Source of the DNA: Stomoxys calcitrans
Lineage: Eukaryota; Arthropoda; Insecta; Diptera; Muscidae
DNA length: 64,000 nt
Assembly: GCF_963082655.1 (NCBI RefSeq)
Contig: NC_081555.1
Span: forward strand, 25,540,776-25,604,775
Reading direction: 5' to 3'
Shown: positions 20,830 through 33,519 of the stretch, in pieces
How positions within the stretch are numbered: position 1 is the stretch's first letter
Layout: each line of letters starts with the position of its first letter
Position numbers and translations under genes: made by a program
Notes under the pieces: model-generated
What the model saw: the letters and a program-made list of their open reading frames with translations, nothing else
Database searches by the model: none
What the model was told of the DNA's origin: nothing

Positions 20830-23800
20830 ATGGACGATGACTTATTGCTAAAGCAGCCAAATGACCGACGTTTAGGGGAAAATGTGTCTCTACCGCCTGG
20901 TCCTCCTGGTGCGGAGTTTGATGTGCCTGAATTTGGTAAGAATTAAGGATATTTGTTTGATAGTATACCCTTTTTATAGTATATAAAACTTTTAAGAAAC
21001 GAAAAATGCTCCACCCAAACCACCACCCCTTAAAGAAGAAAGCACTACTGCTGAAAAATCAAGCAGACGCCGGTCGCCTTCTGGCAGTCCACCACGAAAA
21101 CGTAGATCTGTTTCACGTGGTCGACGTTCACCATCGTCTCCACCACACAGCCGCAGTAGAAACCGTCGTTCACCATCTCCACGACGTAATCGTTTTAGGG
21201 ATTATTCGCCAGATAGACGTCGCTATAATCGTCGTTCACCGGATCGTCGTCGTTATAACAATAGGGGTGGAAAGGGACGTGATCGCTATAGAGGACGGGG
21301 CAGAAGTTCCAGTCGTTCGATAAGTCGTAGCCCCACACCACCTAGAAGGGGGGGTGGAAGTCGTTGGTCGCCCAAAAAGAAGCCAAGCTCGCCGTCTCAT
21401 CCACCCCCACTAACTGCAACAGCTCCACCACCTCCACCCTATGGAGTAATGCCACCACAAATGTATGGCGATGGCTATGGAACATCAGCAAGCTATAACC
21501 AATATGGAGTACCACCACCACAAGCAGGTTTTGTACAACCCAGTGATACATATGCTGGCATGCAGCCTCAAACATCAGCATTCAATGCGGCTTATCCGCC
21601 ACCGGGATCATGGGGTGTAGGTAAGTGAAAAGGAAAGATTTGAAATTAAAAAGATTTAAATTGAATTTAATTCAACAGAATTGGAAAAGTCTATTTTTAT
21701 ATGGCACATAGCTATCTTTTTGTATCTGTTCTAAAAAAAGAAAAATAAGTTATTAAATTCAATTATGGTGCCAGCTCATAGTTCGTTTTAATCTATTATG
21801 TGCTTAAAATCATTTAATTTATATAAAAACATATCTTATCTGCCCAAATTGATTCGTTTCATATTTAATAGCTTAACCAACGAACTGTAAAAAATCGCTT
21901 TGTTTTTAAGATACGCTATTTGCCTCGCCAATTATACGTGTCTATTGATATGCACATTACGTGCAAACTTCAATACAAGCAATCCCATATGAGCCGGTTG
22001 CAAGTGCCGGATTGACCTGATGGAGTTCTTCATCAGCAAGGGCTGCCGCTTCAGTGTAAAACATTGCTACAACAACAACAACTTGCATACAAGCATACTT
22101 ATATAAGTAAAACACCTCCACTTTGATAGATATTTAGTAAGGGGAGGGTGATGACTAAACGTTATACCTAGGCCAATAGAAAAAACCTCGCTGTTATTCC
22201 ACAATGCCCTTCTTTCCGCTAAACAAACATTCACACATAATTTGATCGTTCAGGACAAAGCTTTTTTTCCTACCATATGGAGATATGACAAACACCGTTT
22301 GTATGTACCGGATTGACCCGATGAAGTCCTTCATCGGTAAGGTCTGCCTCCTCAGTGTATAACAAACTGTTATAACAACAACAAACACTTTTTTAGTTTA
22401 TCGAGTGCCTGTAAATCCCATATCCTATACAATGCACATACTTACCCTTATAACCCACCACTCTGCAAGCTAATGACTTCACCCAATCTCGTTAATTTGC
22501 CCAGTGTTGTCGGATTTAAATTTAAACTCCAGTTTAGGGGTATTCTACTTTAAATCCGGGCTTGAAATAAATTTCAGAAAGAATGGGCAGAACACGGGTT
22601 GAAACTCTGAGCTCATCGTCAGCATAAGAAGCTCGGCTAAGAACTACCGGTCGTCGACAATCAGCGATATCGGGTGGAGAGTTCAGTCAGAGGTCGTTCG
22701 GCAACTTGCTTAAATACTGAATGCCTATGATACTCGAAATAACCAATTGCTTTAAGGAGTGGCATTATGCTCTGGACCTATGTGCCCTTCGAAGAATGAT
22801 TGGTAACAAGAAGATTGCCCCAAGACATACTCTGATTTCCATTCCCGATCATATCCCTTTGCAAATGTATGTTGGGTATGAAGAAAGCCCTAAGACTGAG
22901 GGAGTCAGGAAGCTGGCGTTCATCTAATTTTGGGTATTCTTTTCTGCTAGATTATGGGGTGGGATGAAGCCATGCTGCATGCGGCGTGACGACTATTTTC
23001 CAGGGTAGTCCATACTTGCCGACAAGTTGGACAGAGTGTTACTGGCGCATTCATAGCCCACGCTTTTAACACGGACAGCGTCGACCCGAAAGGCTTCGGA
23101 TTTGCTAAGTTTGTTGACGGCTGTCCTCGGGCCTTCACTGCCAAATCGTCTGCTTTTTTATTTTCCCTTACTCCGCTATGACCGGCACCCAAACCATTCT
23201 CAGATAAGGCGTTAATCTCCTTCTTACACTCCAAGACTGTTCGTGACCTTACCATTCTGGTTGTTATTGCCCTTATGACCAGTTTACTGTTCGTAAGGAT
23301 ATTCACACTCGACATCCTCACGTTAGCATCACACCATTTCACGCATTCCGTGATCGCCCGGATCTCCGCCTGCAGGACCGTATTATGGTCAGACAGTCTA
23401 AAACAGTTCTCAGTCCCTGGGTTCTCAAAGTAGATCCCTAGGCCCATTCTGTTCTCTAGCTTTAAATCTTCCAAATGGCAGTACTAGGGTTACTTCAATC
23501 CAAGACTGTGCCTCAGGAAGCAGTGCCACGCACTCGACCTCAAGTGTCGTCTCAGGTATCCGATCGCAAACCTCTTTCCTTCCTTCCAGGGTACCTATCG
23601 TCGCCTCGATTTTACTGCGATGGTATGAGCTGCTTCCATCCTCAATCCCTTCCTACATCGCCTTAAGTCTCATAGCCCCAGCGGCTGCCTCACACTTAAT
23701 CTGTATGGCTATGGGTCGGATATCTAGAATAGTCTCCAGTGCCCTAGTGGGCGTGGTCCTCATCGCTCCGCCTATGCCAAGGCAACATATTTTCTAAACC

Positions 23801-26800
23801 TGTTGTATGGTCCTTATGTTGCACTTCTTCTCCATAGCAGTCCATCAAACTACTGAGGCGTAAATAAGTATTGGTAGAATCACGCTTCTGTAGATCCGGT
23901 GGACTATCCTCGGATCGGGGCCCCAGTTCGAGCCTACGGCCCATCTACATAGTGCCCAACATCTGTGAGCCTTCTCAGTACTTCTGGCACTGGAGATTAT
24001 TCTAGATATCCGACCCATAGACGTATAGATTAAGTGTGAGGCAGTCATTGCGGCTATAAGTCTTAAGGCGAGGGAGAATGGATAGAGGGTAGGAGCAGGT
24101 CATAATATCGCGGTATAAACTAGTCGGCGATAGGAAGCCTGGAAGGAATGGTAGGTTTTCAATCGGATACCTGAGACGACACTTGAGGTGGAGTGCGAGG
24201 CACTGCTTATAAATTGACAAAAATTTACTTTTTGTAACAAATTATCCTTTTGAAGAAAATTTAGACAAAGTCTAGAGTTGGAGTCATTGTATTTCGAAAC
24301 TGTTATACTATCATAATAATATTCGACGAAAACTGTTGTATTAGTGTAACCGTTTTCGATTATTTGTAGGACAGTATAACAGTTTATGAATAAGTGTTAT
24401 ACAACGCCTCTAACTGTAGATTTTGTCTTACCTTCAATCAAAAATAATAATTAGTCAAAAAAAAACTTATTTGTTTGGTTGTTTCAAAATGTTTCTGCTT
24501 TCTCTGCTAGCCCAGCCTTGTTCTTACACAATTTTTAAATAATTTTTTTTTATTACTTCTTCTCCAGACGCTTATGGCCAACAACAATGGATGCCACCAC
24601 CACCAACACAAATACGACAATTACCGCCACCCCAACAGCAACAACAACAACAACAACAACAGCCAGCTCCCCAAACGCAACCGCCACCGCAGACGCAACC
24701 TCCAGCCGTCACCTCACCAGCTGTGGCTCCACCCATTGCAAAAGAACCGATTGTGGTTGCAAATGCAAGTGTGCCACCACCACCGACCTTGTCAAAATCG
24801 CTTCATGTATTACCAGACGCTGCACCCGGCACTGTGGATCCCAATCCTCAACATGATGGTATGTGAACGTTGATATGTTCAATGCAATTTTCAAATGAAT
24901 ATCCCATTCTAATACATATATATTTATAATTTGATTTAAAAAAATCCATATTTGAAATACGTGTTGCCAAAAAACATGTAAATTTAACAACGTATAGCAA
25001 TAGCTTTAGTCAGAGCTCTTTAAGGTCTATTGATTGATTGATGTATTTCAACCTGATCTCCCATAAGCCATACAAGACAAGAGGCGTCAGCAATTGAGAG
25101 CAATCATACAATGTAGTATGAAGTGTGTGTGTTAGCATGATAACTTGCTGCTAGACAATAGCAACAGACATACAAAGAGAGCTTCGTAAATGAAATTATA
25201 AAAAGTTCTCCCAAAAGATTTTTGCTAATTTGTTCCTTTCTTATTGTTTGTGTTTTCCATATGAAACCAATGCTTAGCTGTTGCCCAGGAAGCCGAAAAT
25301 CAGCGTGATGAGCTTAAAAAGCAACGCACCAGCTACTTGAAAAAGACCGCAGTTTTGAAAAAGGAATTGAAAATGTTGAAGGAGCAACGCAAAGATTTGC
25401 ATTCGGGCAAGGCTCCTGCATCGCCCACCACCAAGGGATTCATCGATGAAAATGAAAAATTGCAGGTATGTTTGCTGTGTGTGTCTGTCTGTCTCCTTGG
25501 AGGTTTGATAGTTTTGTTTGCCTCAAATTTACCACATTTGTGTTCTATGAGATAAAATTTGTTTTCCTATTGTGTTCTTTTCAATTCAATTGTCTTAAAA
25601 ATATGCACTTGCCTTTGGTTCCATATAGTTTTTGAATAATGACATTTTTCTTTAGCCCATTGATCCCACCATTGTTGTTGTTGTTGTTAAAATGCATACT
25701 TTCTACTCGTACATCGTAGAAATATAAATGTGTGCATAGTATAATACCAATATGTGTATTTTTGTGAGACTATGACACTATGACATGTCAAATTCCGCTG
25801 GTTGTGAAGGCAAAAACCACCAACGAACAAACAACAAAGCCGAACTCCAAATTTTTGATGTTAATTGTGGAAATGCACCAGCAGCCGTCAAAATGTATAT
25901 CTAATATTTTTATAAGTAACTATTGTTTGAATATTGTAAATTAGGCTGTTTTTTTTGTTATAAACAAAACCAAAAATTGTAAAACATAGTTATAAGCCAA
26001 GGAGATGATGCTGACCCTCTAGCAGAAAAAAAACTGCTTAGGCGATTTCCGACAATGGGCTAAACAAACTGGGGCAACGGTGAACGGTGGCGTGAACTTT
26101 TGTGGATTTGTTTTCTTCTCCCCTATATCAATGTTGGCTGCACCTGTGATCTTCACCATCAAAATGCAAACACTAAAAGCATAAATAAATATTGTTATTT
26201 ACTTGCCTTCAAACCGATTTTAACCTATTTGTATTTCTCCTTCCTTTTTTACTGTTTTAGAATCAAATCCAAAAGAAACTAAGCACCATTGAGAATGTTA
26301 TTGATATGCTAACTGGCATAATAGGTGATGAGAATATCGACAAGGACGATGAGCCCGCGGATGAAGGAGATGCTGACCAGCTCTTGAAGGATGCTGCTGC
26401 CTCGGCCAAAGCATCCTCAATAGTAACGGCTACCACACAAAAGCTATCGGAAAAAAAGGAACGAGCTACGGAGAAGAAGAAGCAAAGCTCTTCCTCATCA
26501 TCAGAAAGTTCATCCGATTCATCATCTTCTTCGTCAGACTCCTCATCATCGTCGGATGAAGATGATGCCCATCGCAAAAAAGCTGAGGAAGACGATGATA
26601 GTTCTCCAGAACGCTTAAAAAAGAAAGTTATTGAATCGATGAAAAACAAGGAAAAAGAAATTGTTCGCAAAGCAGAAGTCAAAGTGTAAGTAGCCTTCTA
26701 ATAGAGTATGCTAAGAATTATAAATAAGCCGATACTATGGTGTTAGTATTATATATAAGTGCTAAAGCCAGATAAGGTCGTCCAACAGTGACAGTTATAA

Positions 26801-29800
26801 GTGATAATGAAGCGGAACGAAATGTATAAATATAAGAGCTTGTCATAAAACAGCGAGAAAGGATGGAATTCAAAACGTACGGCAAACAAGAATGGGAATA
26901 AAATGAGATCTGCAATGAAGCGACATCTCTTTTTAAAAAAACTTTAGGGCCATTGTAAAAAGAAGGAAATTTTATGCATCCTCTAGATCAGAAAATCGCC
27001 TCACATAGCATTCGTTTGCCAAGCTGGTTTTCTATAAGCGGATTTGACATTAATTTAGCAATTTATCATACTACCTGTCCATTATGACTTCTTGCTGTCA
27101 CGTAGGATTGCGTAACTGTTATTGTAGTAGTCCCATACATATGGATTTGCGATTCTTGGCCAGCACCTTTGGAAGAGCTGAGTCGCTTCGTTCCATAGAA
27201 ACGCGATAACTATATTATCTTCGCTGGTGTCGTGCTACTGGCATGCTCCTTGTCTAATTGTACGCCAGGCTGTCGTGACGGTGAAGAGATACTCAAATCC
27301 GAAGAAGACATAGTCTTTGCAGTTACCGCGGGTAAAGTAAAGTCTGATTTGCTACCAGATTTCAGTTTTTTCCTCTGCTGGTGTTGTGTTACTGGTATGC
27401 ACCTTGTCTAACTGTACCAGCCAGCCTGTCTTAGCCGTCTCTCGAAGAGATACTCCAATCCGAAGAAGACATAGTCTTTGCAGTTACCGCGGGTAGGGTA
27501 AAATCTGATTCGCTACCAAATTTCTTTTTATATGCCTACGATGGTTTCGTGCTACTGGTATGCACCTTGTCTAACTGTACGCCAGCCTGTCGTGACGGTC
27601 CCTCAAAGAGATACTCCAATCCGAAGAAGACTTAGCCGTTCGGCTGAGAGCTGTCAGGCGTGTTTACAGGTTGCGAATGGTGGAATGCTTCGTATACAGA
27701 GTAGCTGCAATTGCGGTCGCTGACAGTCAGCGGTATCGTGTGGAGGGTCTCAGTGAGAGGCCGTGCTGCACCGGCTCTTGCTTGGGTATTGAGTGCCTGT
27801 GTTACTCAATGTGACGCGGCGTGTTGTTGCCGCCTTTAATGACCAATGTCCATATCGAGATTATGCAGCTTGAGCCAGCACTTTTACTCTTTCAGTCCCC
27901 TTTTGATTTTTTCATTCTATTTTTGATCTTTTACTTCCCCTTTTGACAGTTTCAGTGTCATTTTTACTTTTCCAGTCCCTCTTGAACCTTTCAGTTCCTT
28001 GGACCATTCCATTCCTTTTTTGGCCACTTTCCATATTCACACTTTTGAACCTTTAGTCCCCTTATTACCATTTTGGACCGCTTTTGTCCCGTTCATTCAC
28101 CTTTTTGGTCCTTTCTGCCGCCTTTTGACCCTTCAGTAACCTTTAAACACCTTTCAGTAACCTTTTAATACTTTCAGTGTCATTTTTACTTTTCCAGTAC
28201 TCTTGACCCTTTCAGTCCCTCTTGAACCTTTCAGTTCCTTGGACCATTCCATTCCATTTTTGGCCACTTTCCATATTCACACTTTTGAAAATTTAGTCCC
28301 CTTATTACCATTTTGGACCGCTTTTGTCCCGTTCATTCAACTTTTGGTCCTTTCTGCCGCCTTTTGACCCTTCAGTAACCTTTTAACCCTTTCAGTCCCT
28401 TTTTAAACCTTTCAGAGCCCATTTAACCCTTTCGGTCCCCTTTTAATTCTTTCAGTACCCTTTTAACTCTTTCAGTCCCCTTTTCAACCTTTCAGACCCC
28501 ATTTAACCCTTTCAGTCCTCTTTTAATTCATTCAGTACCCTTTAATCATTCCTGTCGCCTTTGGACCTTTCAGTCCCCTTTTGATTCTTTCGATCTCTTT
28601 TGGATCCTCTCAGTGCCTTTTTTATCCATTCGGTCCCCTATTGACCCATTCAGTCCCATTTTGATCATTTTAGTGCCTTTTTAATCCATTTGGTCCCCTT
28701 TTTACCCCTTCGGTCTCCTTTTTACCCTTTCTGTCCCTTTTTAACCCTTTCGGCCTCCTTTTATAATTTTTGTCGCCTCTGACCTTTCAGACACCTTTTG
28801 ATTCTTTCAGTCCCCTTTCAACCTTCTCAATCCTCTTTTGGCCCATTCATACCCTTTTGATGATTTCAGTCGTATTTTGATTCTTCCAATCCCTTTTTGA
28901 TCCTTTTAGTGCCTTTTTATCCATTCAGTCCCCTTTTGACCCGTTCGGTCTCCTTTTGACCCGTTCGGTCTCCTTTTGTCCCGTTCGGTCTCCTTTTGAC
29001 CCGTTCGGTCTCCTTTTGACCCTTTCAGGCCCTTTTACCCCTTTTGATTCTTTTAGTCCCCTTTCAATCCCCTTTTGTCCCGTTCAGACCCCTTTTGGGT
29101 CCTTTCAGTGTCTTTTTGATCCATTCTGTCCCTTTTTGTCCTTTCAGTCCCCTTTTGATTCTTTTAGTCCCCTTTTAACCTTCTCAAACCTCTTTTGACC
29201 CATATATCCTTTTTTGACCCGTTCATCCCCTTTGATCATTTCAGTCGCCTTTTGATTCTTGCATTCCCTATCAAAAAGGGTCTTTTTGACCCACACAGTT
29301 CCCCTTTGACCTGTTCAGTTTTCTTTTGATAATTTCAGTCCCCTTTTCATTCTTTCAGTCCCTTTTTTAATATTTCAGTGTCTTTTTTAATTCTTTCAGT
29401 CTCCTTTTGACGATTTTACCTTTTAGTCCCCTTTTTACCCTTTTAGTCCCCTTTTTCCCTTTCAGTTCCCTTTTTACCTTTTTCTTCCGCTTTCGAACAT
29501 TTCAACCCCAGCACAGTCTTTCTAGAGTTAATGCCAAGTTTTAGCCTATCCATACAACTACCTTAACTCCGCGTGAAAAGCTGGAAAAGGTCATCAACGG
29601 GAGATGACGATGCGTAAATAACGACCTTCAACCTTTATTTCTAACCAAAACTAAAAATCATAAAAGACCCCTCCATGCGGAGTTCCTCTAGGCACATCCT
29701 TCCTAATCGATTCTTTCGTTCGTAATTCGTCGATAAGCCTGTCTATCAACATCCGGTCAAAATAATTTCCCAGGAAAGATGGGAATATGGCCGACCAGGA

Positions 29801-32800
29801 TATTCATACGTTGCCTTATTTGAATGACCATAATGGATCCACGCAAGGCCATTTGCAATTGCTGGTTGAGTATTTTTGTGGGTCCTCGTGCAGTTCTAAT
29901 ATTGGGTTGCCCAAAAAGTAATTGCGGATTTTTTAAACGAAAGTAAATGCATTTTTAATAAAACTTAGGATGAACTTTAATCAAATATACTTTTTTTACA
30001 CTTTTTTTCTAAGGCAAGCTAAAAGTAACAGCTGATAACTGACAAAAGAAAGAATGCAATTACAGAGTCACAAGCTGTGAAAAAATTTGTCAACGCCGAC
30101 TATATGAAAAATCCGCAATTACTTTTTGGGCAACCCAATATATTGTAGCTTTATCGTACCCCAACCCCAGCACAGTCTTTCTAGGGTTAATGCCAATCCC
30201 TTCCAAACCCTTCTTCCGTTCGTTGATAAGCCTGCCTATCAGCATCAAAATAATTTACCAGGAGATTGATGATCCTTATGTCCAATATGGCCAGCAAGGA
30301 TATGCATACGTTACCTTATTTGGATGGCCATAATGGATCGCCTCAAATTTTATGTCATTGCAAACAAAAGACAGCTGTTATGTAATTGTGTGAAATTTTT
30401 AATAAATGTTTTCCTTACCCTTTTAAAGGCCCTCGAAAAAGGAACGTTTCAATTATGTGTTCTATGATCCAGAAATGCATTGGTGTCAAACTTGTAATAT
30501 TTTCCCAAAAACGGCAAAAGATTATCTCAATCACTTGCACTCGAAAGAGCATATGGAACGCGAAGCCATAGAGACCCCTTGGCACACAGATATGATAACC
30601 GATGTAAGTATAAAAAAAACAGCAAAAAACAAAAAAGTCCAATAATTGTTTTTACCTTAACAGCAATTTCCCACTTATGAGAATGCCCCAACGAAGAGAA
30701 CACCCATAAGGGGTCTAACCTTCTTTGTGCCAGCTACCTCTTGGTTTTGCAAACTCTGCAGTATTTGGATGGGGGATTTGCATTGCGCCTCGACGCATCT
30801 AAAGTCTCAATTGCATGCCAGTAAATACAATGTAAGTTAGCCATCAAACAACAAAATGTTGCTTAGAGAATGTATGCCTAGTTTATGTCCTTTTTTGATT
30901 GATTTTAGACATTTTTGGAAGAAAATCCCCATTATGAAGTCAATTGGCTGGCCGATCGGCAGAAAGTTTTGAATGAACAAAAGCATAATCCATTGCCTCA
31001 GCAAATTACTTCGGTATCCACAACAGCTGCTGAACGTAAGAAATCTAAGAAGGATGATGAAAAGGCCAAGAAGCGCAAAAAGAAAAGGTAAGCTTGTATT
31101 AAGACCTTCTGTCTTTAATTAAAATCTCATTTCTCCCTCAGTGACAAAAAGCAGAAGAAAAAGAAAAAGAAGTCTAACAAAAAACGCAAGAAGGGCGATT
31201 CTGATTCTAGTGATTCTTCATCCAGTGACTCAACATCTTCTTCGGACTCGGAAGAACCTAAGAAAAAGAAATTGCCTCCCATTGAAATTAAAGATTTAGA
31301 CAATCCCAATCCTGCCGGTGTTTCCATACGCCTTTCAATGCGCAAACAAGAGGCTATTAAGCCAGATATTGCTGAAGTACCCCGCGGAGCGCAACCGGTG
31401 AAAGCGTCGCTCAAAGAGGCACCTTTAGCTCCCATGGGCGGCAAATGGACTGTGGTGCAAGAGGGTGTCAAACTTAACTCCAAAAATGAAGATCAGGAGG
31501 ATGATGGCATCATACAAGAATGGAACACTGTACAACCTGTTATTAGCGAAAGTGAAAAGAAGTTATTAGAACAGCTAAAGGGCAAACTTAAAAATAAGAC
31601 AGGCACTGAACAAATACCAGCCAAGGCCGGCAACAGTGCTAACAATACAACGGCTCTTAATGCAGCTCGCACTGAAGTGGAGAAAGAGAATCGCAGTAGG
31701 GATCGTTTCGATCGTCGCGATAATCGTAATTCCAGAGATAATCGGGATCGACGTACCGCCAGACGTTCCATGTCCCGAAGTCCCACTCGTAGTCGAAGCC
31801 GAGGTAGGGACTACCGCCGACATATGCGTCGTTCCAGATCGCATAGCAGAGGTCGTGGTGGCTGGCGTGGCAGAAGACGCAATGATCGCTCCCGCTCTCG
31901 TTCTGTGAGAAGACGTTCTCGCTCCTATGATAGGCGTAGACGCACCAGATCACGTACACGTTCTCCCAGTCGGGGTCGTGTTGAGAAACCCGTAGTGCGA
32001 CAGCCAGAATTTAGGCCAAGAGTGCCGGAAAAAGATAAAGAAAAGGAAAAGAAGGCTGCTGAAAGTAAAGAGAAGAAAGAAAAACAAAAAACCAAACCAC
32101 CAGCCGCAGTATCAACAAACAGCAAAGTGAAATTGCCATTTATAGGAAAAATGCCTGTATTCAAAAAACAGGCAAGTGGACAACAGAGTGAGACTGATAA
32201 GCGACCTGACGAACAGCAATTAGCCGGAGCAGGTTACATGTATTCCATGGATGCCAAATCTTACACGGCTATGACTAGGCCTCCTGCACCCACAGCGGCG
32301 CAAATACAAATGGCCATGATGGAAGATGCCTACGGCAATGCGCCACCATTCCATCCAGATGCTGGCATGATGGTTGACTATGATGATTTAATGCCAGATC
32401 CTGTACAATTTGTAAACATTATGGGGCAGGTTCCACCGCCGCCACCACCTGCAGACAGTGACGATAAGGATATGTTACCTCCCGGCATAGACGAAGAAGA
32501 ATCGGAAGAGTTTAAGCCCGTAGTGGAGGTACCGCCACCACCACCTCCTGGCAAGGGTGATCTACCTCAAGACCTAGAGGAGGCTTTGAACATTATATTC
32601 CCTGGTGAGAAGAAGGCCGATGAGGGAGACGAAGAAAAATCTAAAGTATCAAAGGGTAAGTAACAAACACACATAATACAAACATGACGGTAACACATTG
32701 TAGATAGTATTTACAAGTTGCAACCAGTGTATGTATGAATCAATCTTAAAAAACAACTCTCTTGAATATATATCACTATTTTTAGGTGAAACCCAAATTA

Positions 32801-33489
32801 TAAATGACGAACCCAAGTTTCAACCCGAAGAATTGGCCAAAGATGGCATACATTTGGTCACCTTAGAAGAAACTTCACAGTTGGGCATGGATGAAGCTTC
32901 ACAAATGTCCATGAATGAACCTTTGATTTTCAATAGACCGGCTACAAACAATGCCCAAAGTGTACCAACTCCAAATATAGTTGCTGCAAACATGGAAATT
33001 GAGGATTCCGACTCATATAATAACATTATTGAAAATAAACAAGCATCACCACAACTTTTAGCTTTGTCGGAGGTCAACGAAATAGAAATTGAAATGCCTC
33101 CCAATTTCGAAAATGAAATTTCGATAAATACCACAGATCTTGCAAGTGATAAAGATTTGCACCATAATATGACAAATGACACACAACAAACTGGACAAAG
33201 TGAGATCATTGTAGAAGAAAAACACATACCCATACCAGAAACTGTACCTACACCGGAGAGTATATCCACCATAGCAGAAAGTAAACAGCATACAATTGAA
33301 GCTGATACAGAGCCCCTACCGAAAGAGGTGGCTAATGACATAGAAATCACAACTGAAATTGATCTCGCCGATATACCACAACCACCACCCTCGCCCACAG
33401 AAAGCGAGAAGAATCGACGTCAAGAAGAATTGGATGATTTGGCAATGCTTGGCATTGATGCCGATGATATGGCTGCTCAATGTATATGA
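20830..33489 (+). CDS. Matrin-type zinc-finger, RS-rich nuclear protein (ZNF318-like)
   Basis: Ten exons join in frame into 1457 residues: 20830-20935, 20997-21620, 24568-24858, 25278-25465, 26261-26685, 30429-30603, 30664-30831, 30909-31087, 31142-32655 and 32786-33489, all with GT-AG borders. Order of regions: acidic N-terminus; RS/R-rich (about 55-150); proline- and glutamine-rich low complexity to about 340; a charged coiled coil (about 341-425); an acidic and poly-Ser stretch; two C-x2-C-x12-H-x5-H fingers (Cys564/567-His580/586 and Cys632/635-His648/654); Lys-rich; a second RS block (about 900-1010); poly-proline; and an acidic tail. Paired matrin-type fingers with RS regions suggest a nuclear RNA-associated protein. 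Resemblance to ZNF318 is from memory, and the function is not shown. The first and third exons lack obvious homology on their own, but their phase fits exactly. Confidence 0.85.
22013..22388 (+). repeat. Two LINE/SINE 3' tails with hairpin and (ACA)n
   Basis: At 22013-22082 and 22310-22383 the same tail occurs: GCCGGATTGACC, an inverted pair (GATGAAGTCCTTCATC in the second copy), TGCCGCTTCAGTGTA-like sequence and ACAACAACAA. This stem-loop plus (ACA)n is the usual 3' end of a short-tailed retroposon. No coding part remains. Both lie in intron 2 of the ZNF318-like gene. Confidence 0.6.
22947..24050 (-). pseudogene. Non-LTR ORF2 relic (RT end plus RNase H)
   Basis: Read on minus from 24050: [20 protein letters not shown] and [20 protein letters not shown] (after the RT fingers), then [20 protein letters not shown]. 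An RNase H-like section follows (23474-22947) containing [17 protein letters not shown], with NSK where a catalytic aspartate is expected. Frame changes and the lost aspartate show it is inactive. It is inserted antisense in intron 2 of the ZNF318-like gene. Family: I/Jockey-like with RNase H, by motif only. Confidence 0.75.
23520..24206. repeat. Inverted repeat of ORF2 sequence (~222-bp arms)
   Basis: 23520-23743 and 23986-24206 are inverted copies, with roughly 80% identity by eye. Both contain CTCAAGTGTCGTCTCAGGTA and CTGCCTCACACTTAATCT on opposite strands. The spacer is 242 bp of the same retroelement. In the intron transcript the arms could form a long hairpin. Confidence 0.85.
27221..27650 (+). 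repeat. Three tandem ~153-bp units
   Basis: CTGGTATGCACCTTGTCTAA and AGAGATACTCCAATCCGAAG recur at about 153-bp spacing from about 27221, 27372 and 27537. The first two units also share TCTTTGCAGTTACCGCGGGT. The third unit then continues into a separate dispersed repeat (CAGCGGTATCGTGTGGAG). They lie in intron 5 of the ZNF318-like gene. Confidence 0.8.
27881..29505 (+). repeat. Pyrimidine-rich minisatellite (~20-22-bp units)
   Basis: Roughly 1.6 kb of degenerate units close to CCCCTTTTGACCCTTTCAGT on the plus strand, strongly C/T-rich. Between about 28931 and 29020 there are four to five near-perfect 20-bp copies of CCTTTTGACCCGTTCGGTCT. A larger block (about 27977-28140) recurs at about 28217-28382, showing higher-order duplication. 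It lies in the 3.7-kb intron 5 of the ZNF318-like gene, with the pyrimidine strand being the transcribed-sense strand. Confidence 0.9.
29900..30141 (+). mobile_element. Mariner-type MITE, copy 4
   Basis: Same ~236-bp element, with inverted ends TTGGGTTGCCCAAAAAG and TA/AT flanks. It sits in intron 5 of the ZNF318-like gene, about 290 bp before exon 6. The flanks (AACCCCAGCACAGTCTTTCT at 29505 and 30164) are themselves a short duplicated sequence. Confidence 0.92.
30429..30831 (+). CDS. Exons 6 and 7 of the ZNF318-like gene: the two zinc fingers
   Basis: Exon 6 (30429-30603) encodes [20 protein letters not shown] and then HLHSKEH. Exon 7 (30664-30831) encodes [20 protein letters not shown] and then HLKSQLH. 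The 60-bp intron between them puts one finger on each exon. Both have identical C-x2-C-x12-H-x5-H spacing, the U1/matrin type that usually contacts double-stranded RNA or DNA. Confidence 0.9.
31142..32655 (+). CDS. Exon 9 of the ZNF318-like gene: Lys-rich, RS and poly-Pro block
   Basis: The largest exon (505 codons). It opens with a run of lysines resembling a nuclear localisation signal. It then carries a conserved-looking segment ([31 protein letters not shown]), an Arg/Ser block and two PPPPPP runs. Antisense frames of up to about 120 codons across it are shadows. Confidence 0.85.
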
Positions 33490-33519
33490 ATGACTGAGAG
33501 GGAGTCACAAGAAGTTGGT

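Noticed and set aside
21006..21323. 105-codon His/Val-rich plus frame
   Set aside because: Out-of-frame reading of exon 2 of the ZNF318-like gene. The correct frame gives an RS-rich sequence and continuous splice phase.
24574..24873. Three overlapping plus frames rich in Asn, Thr or Gln
   Set aside because: Only the frame giving a Pro/Gln-rich peptide (24591 onward) keeps phase with exons 2 and 4. The others are shadows of the CAA repeat.
26263..26682. Minus-strand 139-codon Ser/Phe-rich frame
   Set aside because: Antisense shadow of exon 5 of the ZNF318-like gene, whose acidic and poly-Ser codons avoid stops on the other strand.
32820..33398. Minus-strand 192-codon frame
   Set aside because: Exact antisense of the last exon of the ZNF318-like gene, which is supported by splice phase and composition.
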